From: Lachnospiraceae bacterium | Lineage (GTDB): Bacteria; Bacillota; Clostridia; Lachnospirales; Lachnospiraceae | NCBI GenBank assembly: GCA_009774145.1 | Contig: VSND01000010.1 | Location: 4,532-68,531 of the forward strand | Direction of reading: 5' to 3' | DNA: 64,000 bases | In this document: positions 16,586-24,860 of the stretch, one piece after another | Layout of the letters: each line of letters starts with the position of its first letter | How positions within the stretch are numbered: the stretch's first letter is position 1 | Position numbers and translations under genes: made by a program | Notes under the pieces: model-generated | Told to the model about the DNA's origin: nothing | What the model saw: the letters and a program-made list of their open reading frames with translations, nothing else | Databases searched by the model: none

Positions 16586-18211
16586 TTATTCTGCTTCCAC
16601 TTCGTTAAAGGTCAGTCCGCCTTCCAGAACTTTCGTATTAGTATAACCATAATATTTCATGCGATTCTGCGTCATATATCCGCGTTTTCCTTTCGCACAT
16701 ACCAGAAGAATCGGCTCATCCTTTGCAAAGCCGTCCACCTCGCCTTCGATCTTTGTCAGATCCACATAAGGCGCGCCGGCAATGGAAGGCTGCGGGGACA
16801 CATCCATCACTTTATACCCTTCTGCCTCACCTGCCGCATATTCCGCAGGCGTCATGGTTTCCAGCGTGCCGTCCATCTTGTTCATCAATACGTTCACTGC
16901 ATGCGCCAGCGGATGAATCGCTGTCGAAAACGGCGGCGCATACGCAAAATCCATATCCGCAATCTCGTCCACGGTTGCCTTCATGGCGATGGCTGCCACA
17001 CAGGTATCCACTACTTTGTCAACGGCTCCTTTTCCAAGTACCTGCACGCCCAGAAGCCTTCTGCTCTCCCGGTCTGCGATCAGTTTGATGATAAAGCTGT
17101 CTGCCCCCGGCATATAGTGCGCCTTGTCATCCGTCACCATAATCACGCTGACGGCGTCAAAGCCCGCTTCCTTTGCCTGTGCCTCGGACATGCCGGTCCT
17201 GCCTGCATTCAGCTTCGGAAGCTGGCAGACGGCCGTACCCATGGCGCCGTGATAGGCCGTATCCTTACCGGCCATGTTCTTTGCCGCCATACGCCCGGTG
17301 ATATTTGCCGTAGAGCCCATCGGCGACCATGCAGCTGCGCCTGTAATGCGGTTCGTAACCATCGCACAGTCCCCTACTGCGTAGATATCCGGATCGTTTG
17401 TCTGCATATGGTCATTGACGAGCACCGTCCTGTTGGGCGCCAGCTCAATCCCCGTATCTGCCAGAAATGCCGTATTGGCACGGATACCAATGGAAAGAAC
17501 CACCATATCCGCCTTCAGCGCACGCCGGTCAGTCTGCACCTTCTCAACCTTTCCTTCACCAAGCACACCCTCGAATCTGGTACCGGTCATGGTATGGATG
17601 CCGTGCTCCGCCAGATGATTTTCCACAAATACCTGTACTTCCTCATCGAATCCCGGAAGCACATGAGGAGCCATATCCAGCACATTACAGCGTACACCCA
17701 TGGAGGTCAGATTTTCCGCAATCTCCAGACCGATAAAACCGCCGCCCACTACAACGGCCTTCTTGATCCCGCCTGCTTCCACTGCTGCACGAAGGCTGAC
17801 CGCATCATCGGGTGTTCTCATAAAGAATACCTGAGGCAGGTCCAGACCCGGAAGTGCCGGCCTGATCGGTGACGCACCGGTAGCAATAACCAGTTTGTCA
17901 TAATCCCACGTACTCGTTTCCCCATTCTCATGAACGGCTTCCACTGTCTTTGCTGCGCGGTCCAGTTTTGTCACTTCCATGCCGGTAACAACCCTGGCGC
18001 CGGTCAGCGCCGCGAATTTCTCCGGCGTATTCACCACCAGACTCTCCCGGTCCGGAATCACCTTCCCCACATAATAAGGAAGTCCGCATCCTGCATAGGA
18101 AATATCTTTCCCTTTGGTCAGGATCGTCACTTCTGCACTGCGGTCTTCTCTCTTCAGTTTCGCAGCAACCTTGGTGCCGGCTGCGACACCTCCAATAATG
18201 ATTACTTTCAT
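16586..18211 (-). CDS. CoA-disulfide reductase / NADH oxidase family flavoprotein with rhodanese domain
   Basis: 541 aa. The N-terminal FAD motif is IIGGVAAGT, the redox cysteine is C42 in YAGCGLPYY, and an NAD-binding VVVGGGFIGLE lies near residue 155. A dimerisation domain follows. The C-terminal rhodanese domain (about 460-541) carries C505 in LVCAKGKRG. Fusions of this kind reduce CoA disulfides, per- or polysulfides with NAD(P)H, the rhodanese part handling sulfane sulfur. With the sulfite reductase next to it, a sulfur or thiol redox role is likely. Confidence 0.9.
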   Translation of the reverse strand: MKVIIIGGVAAGTKVAAKLKREDRSAEVTILTKGKDISYAGCGLPYYVGKVIPDRESLVVNTPEKFAALTGARVVTGMEVTKLDRAAKTVEAVHENGETSTWDYDKLVIATGASPIRPALPGLDLPQVFFMRTPDDAVSLRAAVEAGGIKKAVVVGGGFIGLEIAENLTSMGVRCNVLDMAPHVLPGFDEEVQVFVENHLAEHGIHTMTGTRFEGVLGEGKVEKVQTDRRALKADMVVLSIGIRANTAFLADTGIELAPNRTVLVNDHMQTNDPDIYAVGDCAMVTNRITGAAAWSPMGSTANITGRMAAKNMAGKDTAYHGAMGTAVCQLPKLNAGRTGMSEAQAKEAGFDAVSVIMVTDDKAHYMPGADSFIIKLIADRESRRLLGVQVLGKGAVDKVVDTCVAAIAMKATVDEIADMDFAYAPPFSTAIHPLAHAVNVLMNKMDGTLETMTPAEYAAGEAEGYKVMDVSPQPSIAGAPYVDLTKIEGEVDGFAKDEPILLVCAKGKRGYMTQNRMKYYGYTNTKVLEGGLTFNEVEAE

Positions 18212-18261
18212 TCCCTTCTCCTTTCTGAATAACCTGAATGGATATCAACTGCATTGTTAAC

Positions 18262-18269
18262 ATTATACC
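18262..18269 (-). promoter_or_regulatory. Extended -10 promoter of the sulfur-redox operon
   Basis: Minus-strand TGGTATAAT is a TGnTATAAT extended -10. The matching -35 (TTTTCT) is weak, which fits an activated promoter. Confidence 0.5.
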
Positions 18270-18290
18270 ACTTGTTTCATACTAAGAAAA

Positions 18291-18328
18291 ATGATATTAT
18301 TCTATCATCTTTATAGGTAATACCTATA
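18291..18328. promoter_or_regulatory. Two LysR-type operator dyads
   Basis: A 17-nt perfect dyad TATAGGTAATACCTATA (18312-18328) and an adjacent ATGATA-N6-TATCAT (18291-18308) lie between the divergent LysR and sulfur-redox genes. Paired dyads in this spot are the usual recognition and activation sites of LysR regulators. Confidence 0.7.
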
Positions 18329-18360
18329 ACTATCTTCCAAAAAACGAAAGAGGGATATTT

Positions 18361-19281
18361 ATGACGATCCGACATCTGAAGATTTTTATTACCGTTGCAG
18401 AATGCGGCTCCATGAACACTGCCGCAAAAGAACTGTTCCTCTCCCAGCCCACCATAAGTCAGGCGATCCGGGAGCTGGAAGAATATTATGACACACGGCT
18501 TTTCGACCGGTTATCCAGACGTCTCCATATCACCCCCGCCGGACAGGAACTTCTAAACAATGCCTATCCGGTCGTTGCACAGTTCAACCAGCTGGAACGC
18601 AATATGGAAAAAGGACGCCAGAAAGACATCATCCGCATCGGCTCCACGATCACCGTGGGCTCCTGCCTGATCTCCAACGTCCTGAACGATTTTGACCGGC
18701 TGATGCCCGAGACAGAGACCTGTACCTTTATCGGCAACACCCATACGATCGAAGAGAAGCTTTTAAAATCCGAGCTGGATATCGCCCTGGTAGAAGGGGA
18801 GATCCACCATCCGGATCTGGTTATGGTTCCGGGCATCCGGGATTTCCTCGTCCTTGGATGCGCTGCAAACCACCCCTTTGCCGGCCGCGACGCGATCCAT
18901 GTAAAGGATCTGGAAGGCCGGAAATTCGTCATGCGGGAGCAGGGAAGCGGCACCCGGGCGCTGTTTGACCGTTTTATCAAGCGCCACAGTCTGAACATCC
19001 GCACCTCCTGGGAAGCGACCTGCCCGGATGCTTTCCGCAATGCAATCCTGTACAACCAGTGTCTTGCAGTGATATCCGTAAGGCTTCTGGAACGGGATAT
19101 CCGCAGCGGTCAGATCCGGATCTTTAATCCGCATACCAACGAACTGGAACGATTCTTCAGTCTGGTATACCACAAGGACAAGGTCTTTACTCCTGCCATG
19201 AACGCCGTCCGGAACATCATCGCCCACTACCGGCAGCCGGACTGGCTGGACAATGTTCCGGTTGGTGTTCTCAACGAGTAG
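18361..19281 (+). CDS. LysR-family transcriptional regulator
   Basis: 306 aa. The N-terminal winged HTH (about 1-60) reads TAAKELFLSQPTISQAIREL, followed by a linker helix and a periplasmic-binding-type effector domain (about 90-295). Divergent from the sulfite reductase/CoA-disulfide reductase operon with two dyads in between, so it is probably the regulator of that operon and of itself. Similarity in arrangement to CysL-type regulators is suggestive only. The last codons overlap the convergent lipoprotein gene by 11 bp. Confidence 0.92.
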   Translation: MTIRHLKIFITVAECGSMNTAAKELFLSQPTISQAIRELEEYYDTRLFDRLSRRLHITPAGQELLNNAYPVVAQFNQLERNMEKGRQKDIIRIGSTITVGSCLISNVLNDFDRLMPETETCTFIGNTHTIEEKLLKSELDIALVEGEIHHPDLVMVPGIRDFLVLGCAANHPFAGRDAIHVKDLEGRKFVMREQGSGTRALFDRFIKRHSLNIRTSWEATCPDAFRNAILYNQCLAVISVRLLERDIRSGQIRIFNPHTNELERFFSLVYHKDKVFTPAMNAVRNIIAHYRQPDWLDNVPVGVLNE

Positions 19282-20149
19282 TTGTCTGAAGAAGCATGGC
19301 CTGTTCATTGGCGGCATCCAGCCAGTCCAGATACAGCTTTTCTTCCACAGCCTCCTCTACAGCGGCATTGATCTCTGTAAGAAGCTCTGTCTCTCCTTTG
19401 ACTACGCCGCCCACGATGCCTTCTGCATCATAAGGTAATTCTGCCCCGGAGAGAACCAGCTCCGGGCGTTCTTTCATAATTTTCTGTGCCATCGCTTCAT
19501 CCAGAACCGCCCCTGCCGCTGTTCCAAGCCTCAGCATCAGAACCGCTCCGGTAGCCCGCTCCGTCAGTTCCAGATAAGAGCCGGGAAGCTGTTCCGCTAC
19601 CAGCTGTGCCTGAAGGCTTCCGTACTGTGCCGCTACTGTCTTCCCTTCAAAATCCTCCAGCTTCGACAGCTTTCCTTTCTGCGACTCCTTCACCAGCAGC
19701 ACCTGCCGCCCCGGCTTATAATACACTCTGGTAAAATCCATTTTCTCCTCACGCTCAGCTTCCGGAAGCATGCCCAGAAGCACCAGATCCACGCTGCCTT
19801 CTTCCACGGCATTCATGCATGCCTCAAAATCCATCTCGACAAATTCTGCTTCCACTCCCAGTTTCTGCGCAATATATGTACCCAGTTCGATGTCGCTCCC
19901 GCCATACGGAATCCCTCCGGCCTCTCCCGGTATCTCAAATGCAAACGGCGCATAATCCGCAGATATCCCGATCCGGAGTTTTCCCAGCTGCTGCACGGCT
20001 TCCAGCCTGTTTCCGGCAGTTCTCTGCCCCGCCTCTTCCGATGCTCCGGATGCTGCTGTCAGAGGGAATCCTCCGGAACATCCGCTCCCAGACAGCGCCA
20101 GGATTCCCGCCAGGCAGACTGCAGCCATCTTCTTCCCTTTTTTACCCAT
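19271..20149 (-). CDS. Amino-acid-type ABC transporter substrate-binding lipoprotein
   Basis: 292 aa. It has a lipoprotein signal peptide with lipobox LSGSGC, then a low-complexity linker, then a solute-binding family 3 domain (LRIGISADYAPFAFEI, GSDIELGTYIAQKLG). It binds a polar amino acid or similar ligand outside the membrane. No permease or ATPase gene is adjacent, so it is an orphan binding protein here. It ends tail-to-tail over the lysR stop. Confidence 0.88.
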   Translation of the reverse strand: MGKKGKKMAAVCLAGILALSGSGCSGGFPLTAASGASEEAGQRTAGNRLEAVQQLGKLRIGISADYAPFAFEIPGEAGGIPYGGSDIELGTYIAQKLGVEAEFVEMDFEACMNAVEEGSVDLVLLGMLPEAEREEKMDFTRVYYKPGRQVLLVKESQKGKLSKLEDFEGKTVAAQYGSLQAQLVAEQLPGSYLELTERATGAVLMLRLGTAAGAVLDEAMAQKIMKERPELVLSGAELPYDAEGIVGGVVKGETELLTEINAAVEEAVEEKLYLDWLDAANEQAMLLQTTTR

Positions 20150-20253
20150 ATATCATGTTCCTTTCCTGTCTGAATAGAACACTTCCATCTTTCCTTTACA
20201 CTTTCTCCATACTCGATTTCCACAGTACACGAACCGGTGACTGCCAGACATAT

Positions 20254-20283
20254 AAAAAGGCTCCGGAAACCGTTTCCGAAGCC
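20254..20283 (-). terminator. Terminator after tRNA-Trp
   Basis: Minus-strand GGCTTCGGAAAC / GTTTCCGGAGCC stem followed by TTTTT, directly after the tRNA 3' end. Confidence 0.85.
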
Positions 20284-20287
20284 CGAA

Positions 20288-20360
20288 CAGGGACAGAAGG
20301 ACTCGAACCCTCGACATTTGGTTTTGGAGACCAACGTTCTACCGACTGAACTATATCCCT
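20288..20360 (-). tRNA. tRNA-Trp (anticodon CCA)
   Basis: A 73-nt cloverleaf on the minus strand: acceptor AGGGATA / TGTCCCT with discriminator G, D-arm with AGTTCAGTCGGTAGAAC, anticodon loop CTCCAAA (CCA), T-arm GAGGGTTCGAGTCCTTC. The 3' CCA is not encoded. It lies between radA and the lipoprotein gene with a terminator right behind it. Confidence 0.95.
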
Positions 20361-20435
20361 GTATCTTTGACACTCGGATAATATACCACATAATCTCGAT
20401 CATGTCAATATTTTTCCAAAATTTTTATCCGTGTT

Positions 20436-21803
20436 TCATATCACCCGCAGTGCATCCCTTACCGTCGCAACTCCCGCCAGCTCGATTCCGGTGATGTTTT
20501 TCACCTGCTCCAGACTGCTCTTTGGAAGGACTGCTTTTGTAAACCCAAGCTTCTTCGCTTCCTGAATCCTCTGCTGCACCATACTGACCGCACGGACCTC
20601 TCCGCTTAATCCCACCTCTCCGAAGACGATCGTCTTTTCGGAAACCGGGACATCCTTATAGCTGGAGATCACCGCAAGGACCAGCGCCAGATCCATGGCA
20701 GGCTCATTCAGGCGTATTCCGCCTGCAATGTTCACATAAGCATCATAGCTGGACAGCGGAAGGTTCAGCCGCTTCTCCAGAACCGCCATCAGAAGGTTGA
20801 CCCGGTTGTAATCGATCCCTGCGGACGTACGCCTTGGAAGCCCGAAATTCGTCTTGCAGACCAGTGCCTGCACTTCCAGAAGCATGGGCCTTGTACCCTC
20901 CATGGTACAGGCAACTACGGAACCGGAAGCCCCTTCCGGCTTCCCGCTCAGCATATATTCCGAAGGGTTCGCAACCTCTCTTAAACCGTCCTCCCGCATC
21001 TCAAACACGCCGATTTCATTCGTGGAGCCAAAGCGGTTCTTTACTCCGCGCAGAATCCGGTAGGAGGCATGACGGTCTCCTTCAAAATAAAGCACCGTAT
21101 CCACCATATGCTCCAGCACCCGGGGACCGGCCACCGTTCCTTCCTTCGTCACATGGCCCACAATAAATATGGTAATCCCCTGTTCCTTTGCCAGACGCAT
21201 CAGTACTCCGGTGGCTTCACGGACCTGAGAGACGCTTCCGGGCGCGGAAGAGACCGCCTCCTGATACATGGTCTGTATGGAATCAATGACCACCGCCTCC
21301 GGCTTTTCCCTGAGGACAATTTCTTCAATATCTGACAGATTTGTCTCGCACAGAAGCTTGAAAGATTCCTGAAAGTTCCCGATGCGCAGAGCACGCAGCC
21401 TGATCTGCTGCAAAGATTCCTCTCCGGATATATAGAGAAGATTCTGCATCCGCTCCGCCAGATTCCTGCACACCTGCAGAAGCAGCGTGGACTTTCCGAT
21501 TCCCGGATCTCCTCCTACCAGAATCAGGGAGCCGGGTACGATCCCGCCGCCCAGCACCTGGTCCAGTTCTGCCATTCCGGTGGAAACCCGCTCCTGCTCC
21601 CCGGATGGAATGCGGGCAAGACTGACCGGACTGCTTCTGGCCCTTCCCTGACCGTTCCTGCCGGCGGCCGCTCCCCTGGTCTTTCCTGCCTTTGGTTCTT
21701 CTACGAAGGTATTCCATTCGTGGCATGCCGGACACTGTCCTGACCATTTGGCTGATTCATATCCGCAGTTCTGACAGAAGAATACCATACTGCCCTTTTT
21801 CAT
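20436..21803 (-). CDS. radA: DNA repair protein RadA
   Basis: 455 aa. It has a zinc finger with C10, C13, C24 and C27, a RecA-like ATPase with Walker A GGDPGIGKST (97-106), the RadA-specific KNRFGS motif, and a Lon-protease-like C-terminal domain. RadA acts as a helicase in branch migration during recombination. Its ATG overlaps the clpC stop by 4 bp, preserving the clpC-radA pairing common in Firmicutes. Confidence 0.97.
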   Translation of the reverse strand: MKKGSMVFFCQNCGYESAKWSGQCPACHEWNTFVEEPKAGKTRGAAAGRNGQGRARSSPVSLARIPSGEQERVSTGMAELDQVLGGGIVPGSLILVGGDPGIGKSTLLLQVCRNLAERMQNLLYISGEESLQQIRLRALRIGNFQESFKLLCETNLSDIEEIVLREKPEAVVIDSIQTMYQEAVSSAPGSVSQVREATGVLMRLAKEQGITIFIVGHVTKEGTVAGPRVLEHMVDTVLYFEGDRHASYRILRGVKNRFGSTNEIGVFEMREDGLREVANPSEYMLSGKPEGASGSVVACTMEGTRPMLLEVQALVCKTNFGLPRRTSAGIDYNRVNLLMAVLEKRLNLPLSSYDAYVNIAGGIRLNEPAMDLALVLAVISSYKDVPVSEKTIVFGEVGLSGEVRAVSMVQQRIQEAKKLGFTKAVLPKSSLEQVKNITGIELAGVATVRDALRVI

Positions 21804-24226
21804 GCCGGTTCCTCCGGACGGACCGTCACACGAACCTTGCCGTTTACCACCTTTACATCCACATGGCTGCCCTCCGGTATCTGTCCTTTCAGAATCTCAT
21901 CCGCCAGCACATCCTCCAGCCGGTTCTGGATCACACGCCTCAGGGGCCTTGCGCCATATTTTACATCATATCCGGTCTCTGCCAGCCATTTTCTTACAGA
22001 ATCCTTAAAAGATACCCGGATGGAAAGCTGACGGTAACAGCGCTTTTCCAGTTCCAGCAGAAGCATCCCTGCAATGCGTGAAATCTCTTCCTTCTGCAGT
22101 GCATGAAATACGATCGTTTCATCAATCCGGTTTAAAAACTCCGGACGGAAAATCTTCTTCACCTCATTCATAACACTGTTTTTCATGAATTCATAATCCT
22201 GTCTGGCGTTTTCCGCAGAAGCAAATCCCAGCTTCTTCGGCGATATGATAGCGCCGGCGCCTGCATTGGAAGTCATGATAATAACCGTATTTTTAAAATT
22301 CACTTTTCTGCCCTGTGAATCCGTAATATGCCCGTCATCCAGCACCTGCAGCAGAATGTTAAATACATCCGGATGCGCTTTTTCGATCTCATCAAACAGC
22401 ACGACCGAATAGGGATTTCTGCGGACCTTCTCGCTCAGCTGCCCGCCGTCATCATGCCCCACATATCCCGGCGGGGAACCGATCATCTTCGACACGCTGT
22501 GTTTCTCCATATATTCGGACATGTCTACCCGGATCATGGCATCCTCCCTGCCGAACAGGACTTCGGCAAGCGCTTTGGAAAGCTCCGTCTTCCCCACACC
22601 GGTGGGACCCAGGAACAGAAAAGAACCGATGGGGCGTCCGGGATCCTTTAATCCCACCCGTCCGCGTTTGACTGCTTTGGCCACTGCAGTCACGGCCTCC
22701 TCCTGGCCGACCACTCTTTTATGAAGTGTCTGCTCCAGACGGCGAAGCTTCTGGGATTCCGCTTCCGCCAGCCTCTGTACCGGGATCCTGGTCCATTTGG
22801 AGACTGTCAGAGCAATCTGTTCTTCGGTCACGGTATTGGCGGTCCTTCTTGCTTTTTTGCGGTCTCTTGCTGCCAGTTTTTCTTCCAGTCTCTTCACTTC
22901 CTGCCGGCAGGACCGTGCTTTTTCCAGATCGCCTTCCATGAGGGCATTTTCCAGCTCCTCCTTCGCCTGGCCCAGTTCCTGCAGCACATCGAAGCGGCTG
23001 TTTCCCGGGCTGTACTGCCCCATGCGAAGTCCTGCGGCCGCTTCATCCATCAGATCGATCGCCTTATCCGGCAGAAAACGGTCATTGATATAACGTTCCG
23101 ACAGTCTGGCCGCCGCCTCCAGCGCCCCATCCGTGATCTTCACCTGATGATGCTTCTCATAATACGGACGCAGTCCTTTCAGAATCTCCACCGTCTGACC
23201 CACATCTGCTTCTTCCACCATCACAGGCTGAAACCTGCGTTCCAGCGCCGCATCCTTTTCAATATGTTTCCGGTATTCCTCCAGTGTCGTCGCGCCGATG
23301 ATCTGGATCTCACCTCTGGCCATGGCGGGTTTCAGAATATTCGAAGCATCCATGGCGCCTTCCGCCCCGCCTGCTCCGATGATCATGTGAAGCTCATCAA
23401 TAAACAGCAGAATCTCTCCCGACTGCCGCACTTCGTCGATCACATTCTTGATACGCTCTTCAAATTCTCCCCGGTATTTGGAACCGGCTACCATTGCCGT
23501 CAGATCCAGAATGCACAGCCTTTTTCCCAGAATGTTTTCCGGCACCTGCCCGGCTGCGATCCTTGCCGCCAGCCCCTCTACAACAGCTGTCTTGCCGACT
23601 CCCGGTTCCCCGATCAGGCAGGGATTATTTTTGGTCCGGCGGCTTAGTACCTGGAGCACTCTCCGGATCTCTTCTTCCCTTCCGATCACCGGATCCAGCT
23701 TTCCGTCCCTGGCCAGAGCGGTCAGGTCCCTGCTGTACTGGTCCAGCGTCTGCGTACCGCGGCCCCTGCTGTCCTCTTTGTACTCGGATGCTTTCTCTCC
23801 CATCGAAGCGATCAGCTCCGTATACACTTCCCGCAGACGGATATTCATCGTATTTAAAAGCCGGGAACCCACGCATTCCCCGTCCTTCAGAATCGCAATC
23901 AGAATGTGCTCCGTTCCGACCAGGGCTTCGCGGAAGCGCCTTGCCTCGGCGGCGGCATCCTCCAGAATCTTTCTGGCTCTTGGAGTATAAGCCCGCTTCC
24001 CGCCTGAAACCACATCATTTTCCGGCGCAATCAGCTGCCGGATCATATCGGTCAGCCCTTCTTCCGTGACGCCGACTCCGGACAGCACCTGCCCGGCCGA
24101 GCCGGACGATTCTTTCAAAAGCCCGATCAGTATATGTTCGGTCCCGATATAGGGATGCTTCAGTTGGGCAGATACTTTTCTGGCCAGTTTCAGCGCCTGT
24201 TCCGCCCTCTCTGTATAAATCTGCAT
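21800..24226 (-). CDS. clpC: ClpC-type AAA+ unfoldase
   Basis: 808 aa. It has two N-terminal Clp repeats (about 1-140), AAA-1 with Walker A GEPGVGKTAV, a UVR-like middle helix pair (ALMEGDLEKARSCRQEVKRL), AAA-2 with GPTGVGKTELSKA and a C-terminal D2 small domain. It unfolds substrates for ClpP and handles stress-damaged proteins. It is flanked by a GntR regulator upstream and radA downstream. CtsR and the McsA/McsB pair, usual in Bacillus, are absent here. Confidence 0.96.
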   Translation of the reverse strand: MQIYTERAEQALKLARKVSAQLKHPYIGTEHILIGLLKESSGSAGQVLSGVGVTEEGLTDMIRQLIAPENDVVSGGKRAYTPRARKILEDAAAEARRFREALVGTEHILIAILKDGECVGSRLLNTMNIRLREVYTELIASMGEKASEYKEDSRGRGTQTLDQYSRDLTALARDGKLDPVIGREEEIRRVLQVLSRRTKNNPCLIGEPGVGKTAVVEGLAARIAAGQVPENILGKRLCILDLTAMVAGSKYRGEFEERIKNVIDEVRQSGEILLFIDELHMIIGAGGAEGAMDASNILKPAMARGEIQIIGATTLEEYRKHIEKDAALERRFQPVMVEEADVGQTVEILKGLRPYYEKHHQVKITDGALEAAARLSERYINDRFLPDKAIDLMDEAAAGLRMGQYSPGNSRFDVLQELGQAKEELENALMEGDLEKARSCRQEVKRLEEKLAARDRKKARRTANTVTEEQIALTVSKWTRIPVQRLAEAESQKLRRLEQTLHKRVVGQEEAVTAVAKAVKRGRVGLKDPGRPIGSFLFLGPTGVGKTELSKALAEVLFGREDAMIRVDMSEYMEKHSVSKMIGSPPGYVGHDDGGQLSEKVRRNPYSVVLFDEIEKAHPDVFNILLQVLDDGHITDSQGRKVNFKNTVIIMTSNAGAGAIISPKKLGFASAENARQDYEFMKNSVMNEVKKIFRPEFLNRIDETIVFHALQKEEISRIAGMLLLELEKRCYRQLSIRVSFKDSVRKWLAETGYDVKYGARPLRRVIQNRLEDVLADEILKGQIPEGSHVDVKVVNGKVRVTVRPEEPA

Positions 24227-24235
24227 AATCTCCTC

Positions 24236-24607
24236 CTACTCCCCATATTCTGCATAAATGTCATCGATCAACTCATGAACTTCTTCCCGGGTAATATTTT
24301 TACAGCTTCCCTTGGCCAGTATGACCAGAAGCTCTCTTTTCATCTCATTGACTGCCTTCCGCTTATCTGCATCGACTGCCACGACTGCCCCGCTCCGCCG
24401 GTCCAGACGGATATAGCCCTCCTGCCTCAGGAGGCTGTAGGCTTTGTTGACCGTATGCATGTTGATGCCGATCTCATCCGCCAGCTGACGCACGCTGGGA
24501 AGCGTATCTCCTTCCCGGAGCCTTGATGTGGCGATCCCAATGATGATCTGATCGCAGAGCTGTACATAAAATGCTTTATCACTGTTAAAATCAATCTCCA
24601 GATACAT
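24236..24607 (-). CDS. GntR-family (YtrA-like) regulator upstream of clpC
   Basis: 123 aa from the chosen ATG, which has AGGTGG 6 nt upstream; a longer reading from 24664 lacks a ribosome site. The winged HTH reads LPSVRQLADEIGINMHTVNK, and there is a short C-terminal helix region but no large effector domain, as in the YtrA subfamily. It starts the gntR-clpC-radA operon, 9 bp before clpC, in the position ctsR holds in bacilli. A dyad over its -10 region (24676-24694) suggests autoregulation. Confidence 0.88.
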   Translation of the reverse strand: MYLEIDFNSDKAFYVQLCDQIIIGIATSRLREGDTLPSVRQLADEIGINMHTVNKAYSLLRQEGYIRLDRRSGAVVAVDADKRKAVNEMKRELLVILAKGSCKNITREEVHELIDDIYAEYGE

Positions 24608-24675
24608 TTTGCCACCTGTCCTTTGTAAAATCAAAAGGCATCCATGGTCTGCCTTTTTCTGCATGGATTGCGTAT

Positions 24676-24715
24676 GTTATATACACAGTATAACAGTTTT
24701 GCTGCATTCGGTCAA
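24676..24715 (-). promoter_or_regulatory. Promoter and operator of the gntR-clpC-radA operon
   Basis: TTGACC (24710-24715), a 17-bp spacer and TATACT (24687-24692) on the minus strand. The dyad GTTATA-N7-TATAAC (24676-24694) covers the -10 box, a classical repressor site. Confidence 0.75.
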
Positions 24716-24788
24716 CCCGACAATCAAGACACACTAATGCAGATTTCATTTCAAAATTACTGTTCAGGCGTCCGGACGAAAGCAGCAA

Positions 24789-24845
24789 ATACGGCTTCGG
24801 AATCCGGCAGCGCCCAAAGGCGCTTCCTGATACCCAAAGCCGCAT
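24789..24845 (-). terminator. Terminator-like hairpin after the cohesin-like gene
   Basis: Minus-strand ATGCGGCTT / AAGCCGTAT arms with an inner AGCGCC / GGCGCT stem, followed by a short T-rich stretch. The U-run is weak. Confidence 0.55.
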
Positions 24846-24860
24846 GACAAACAGCACCTG

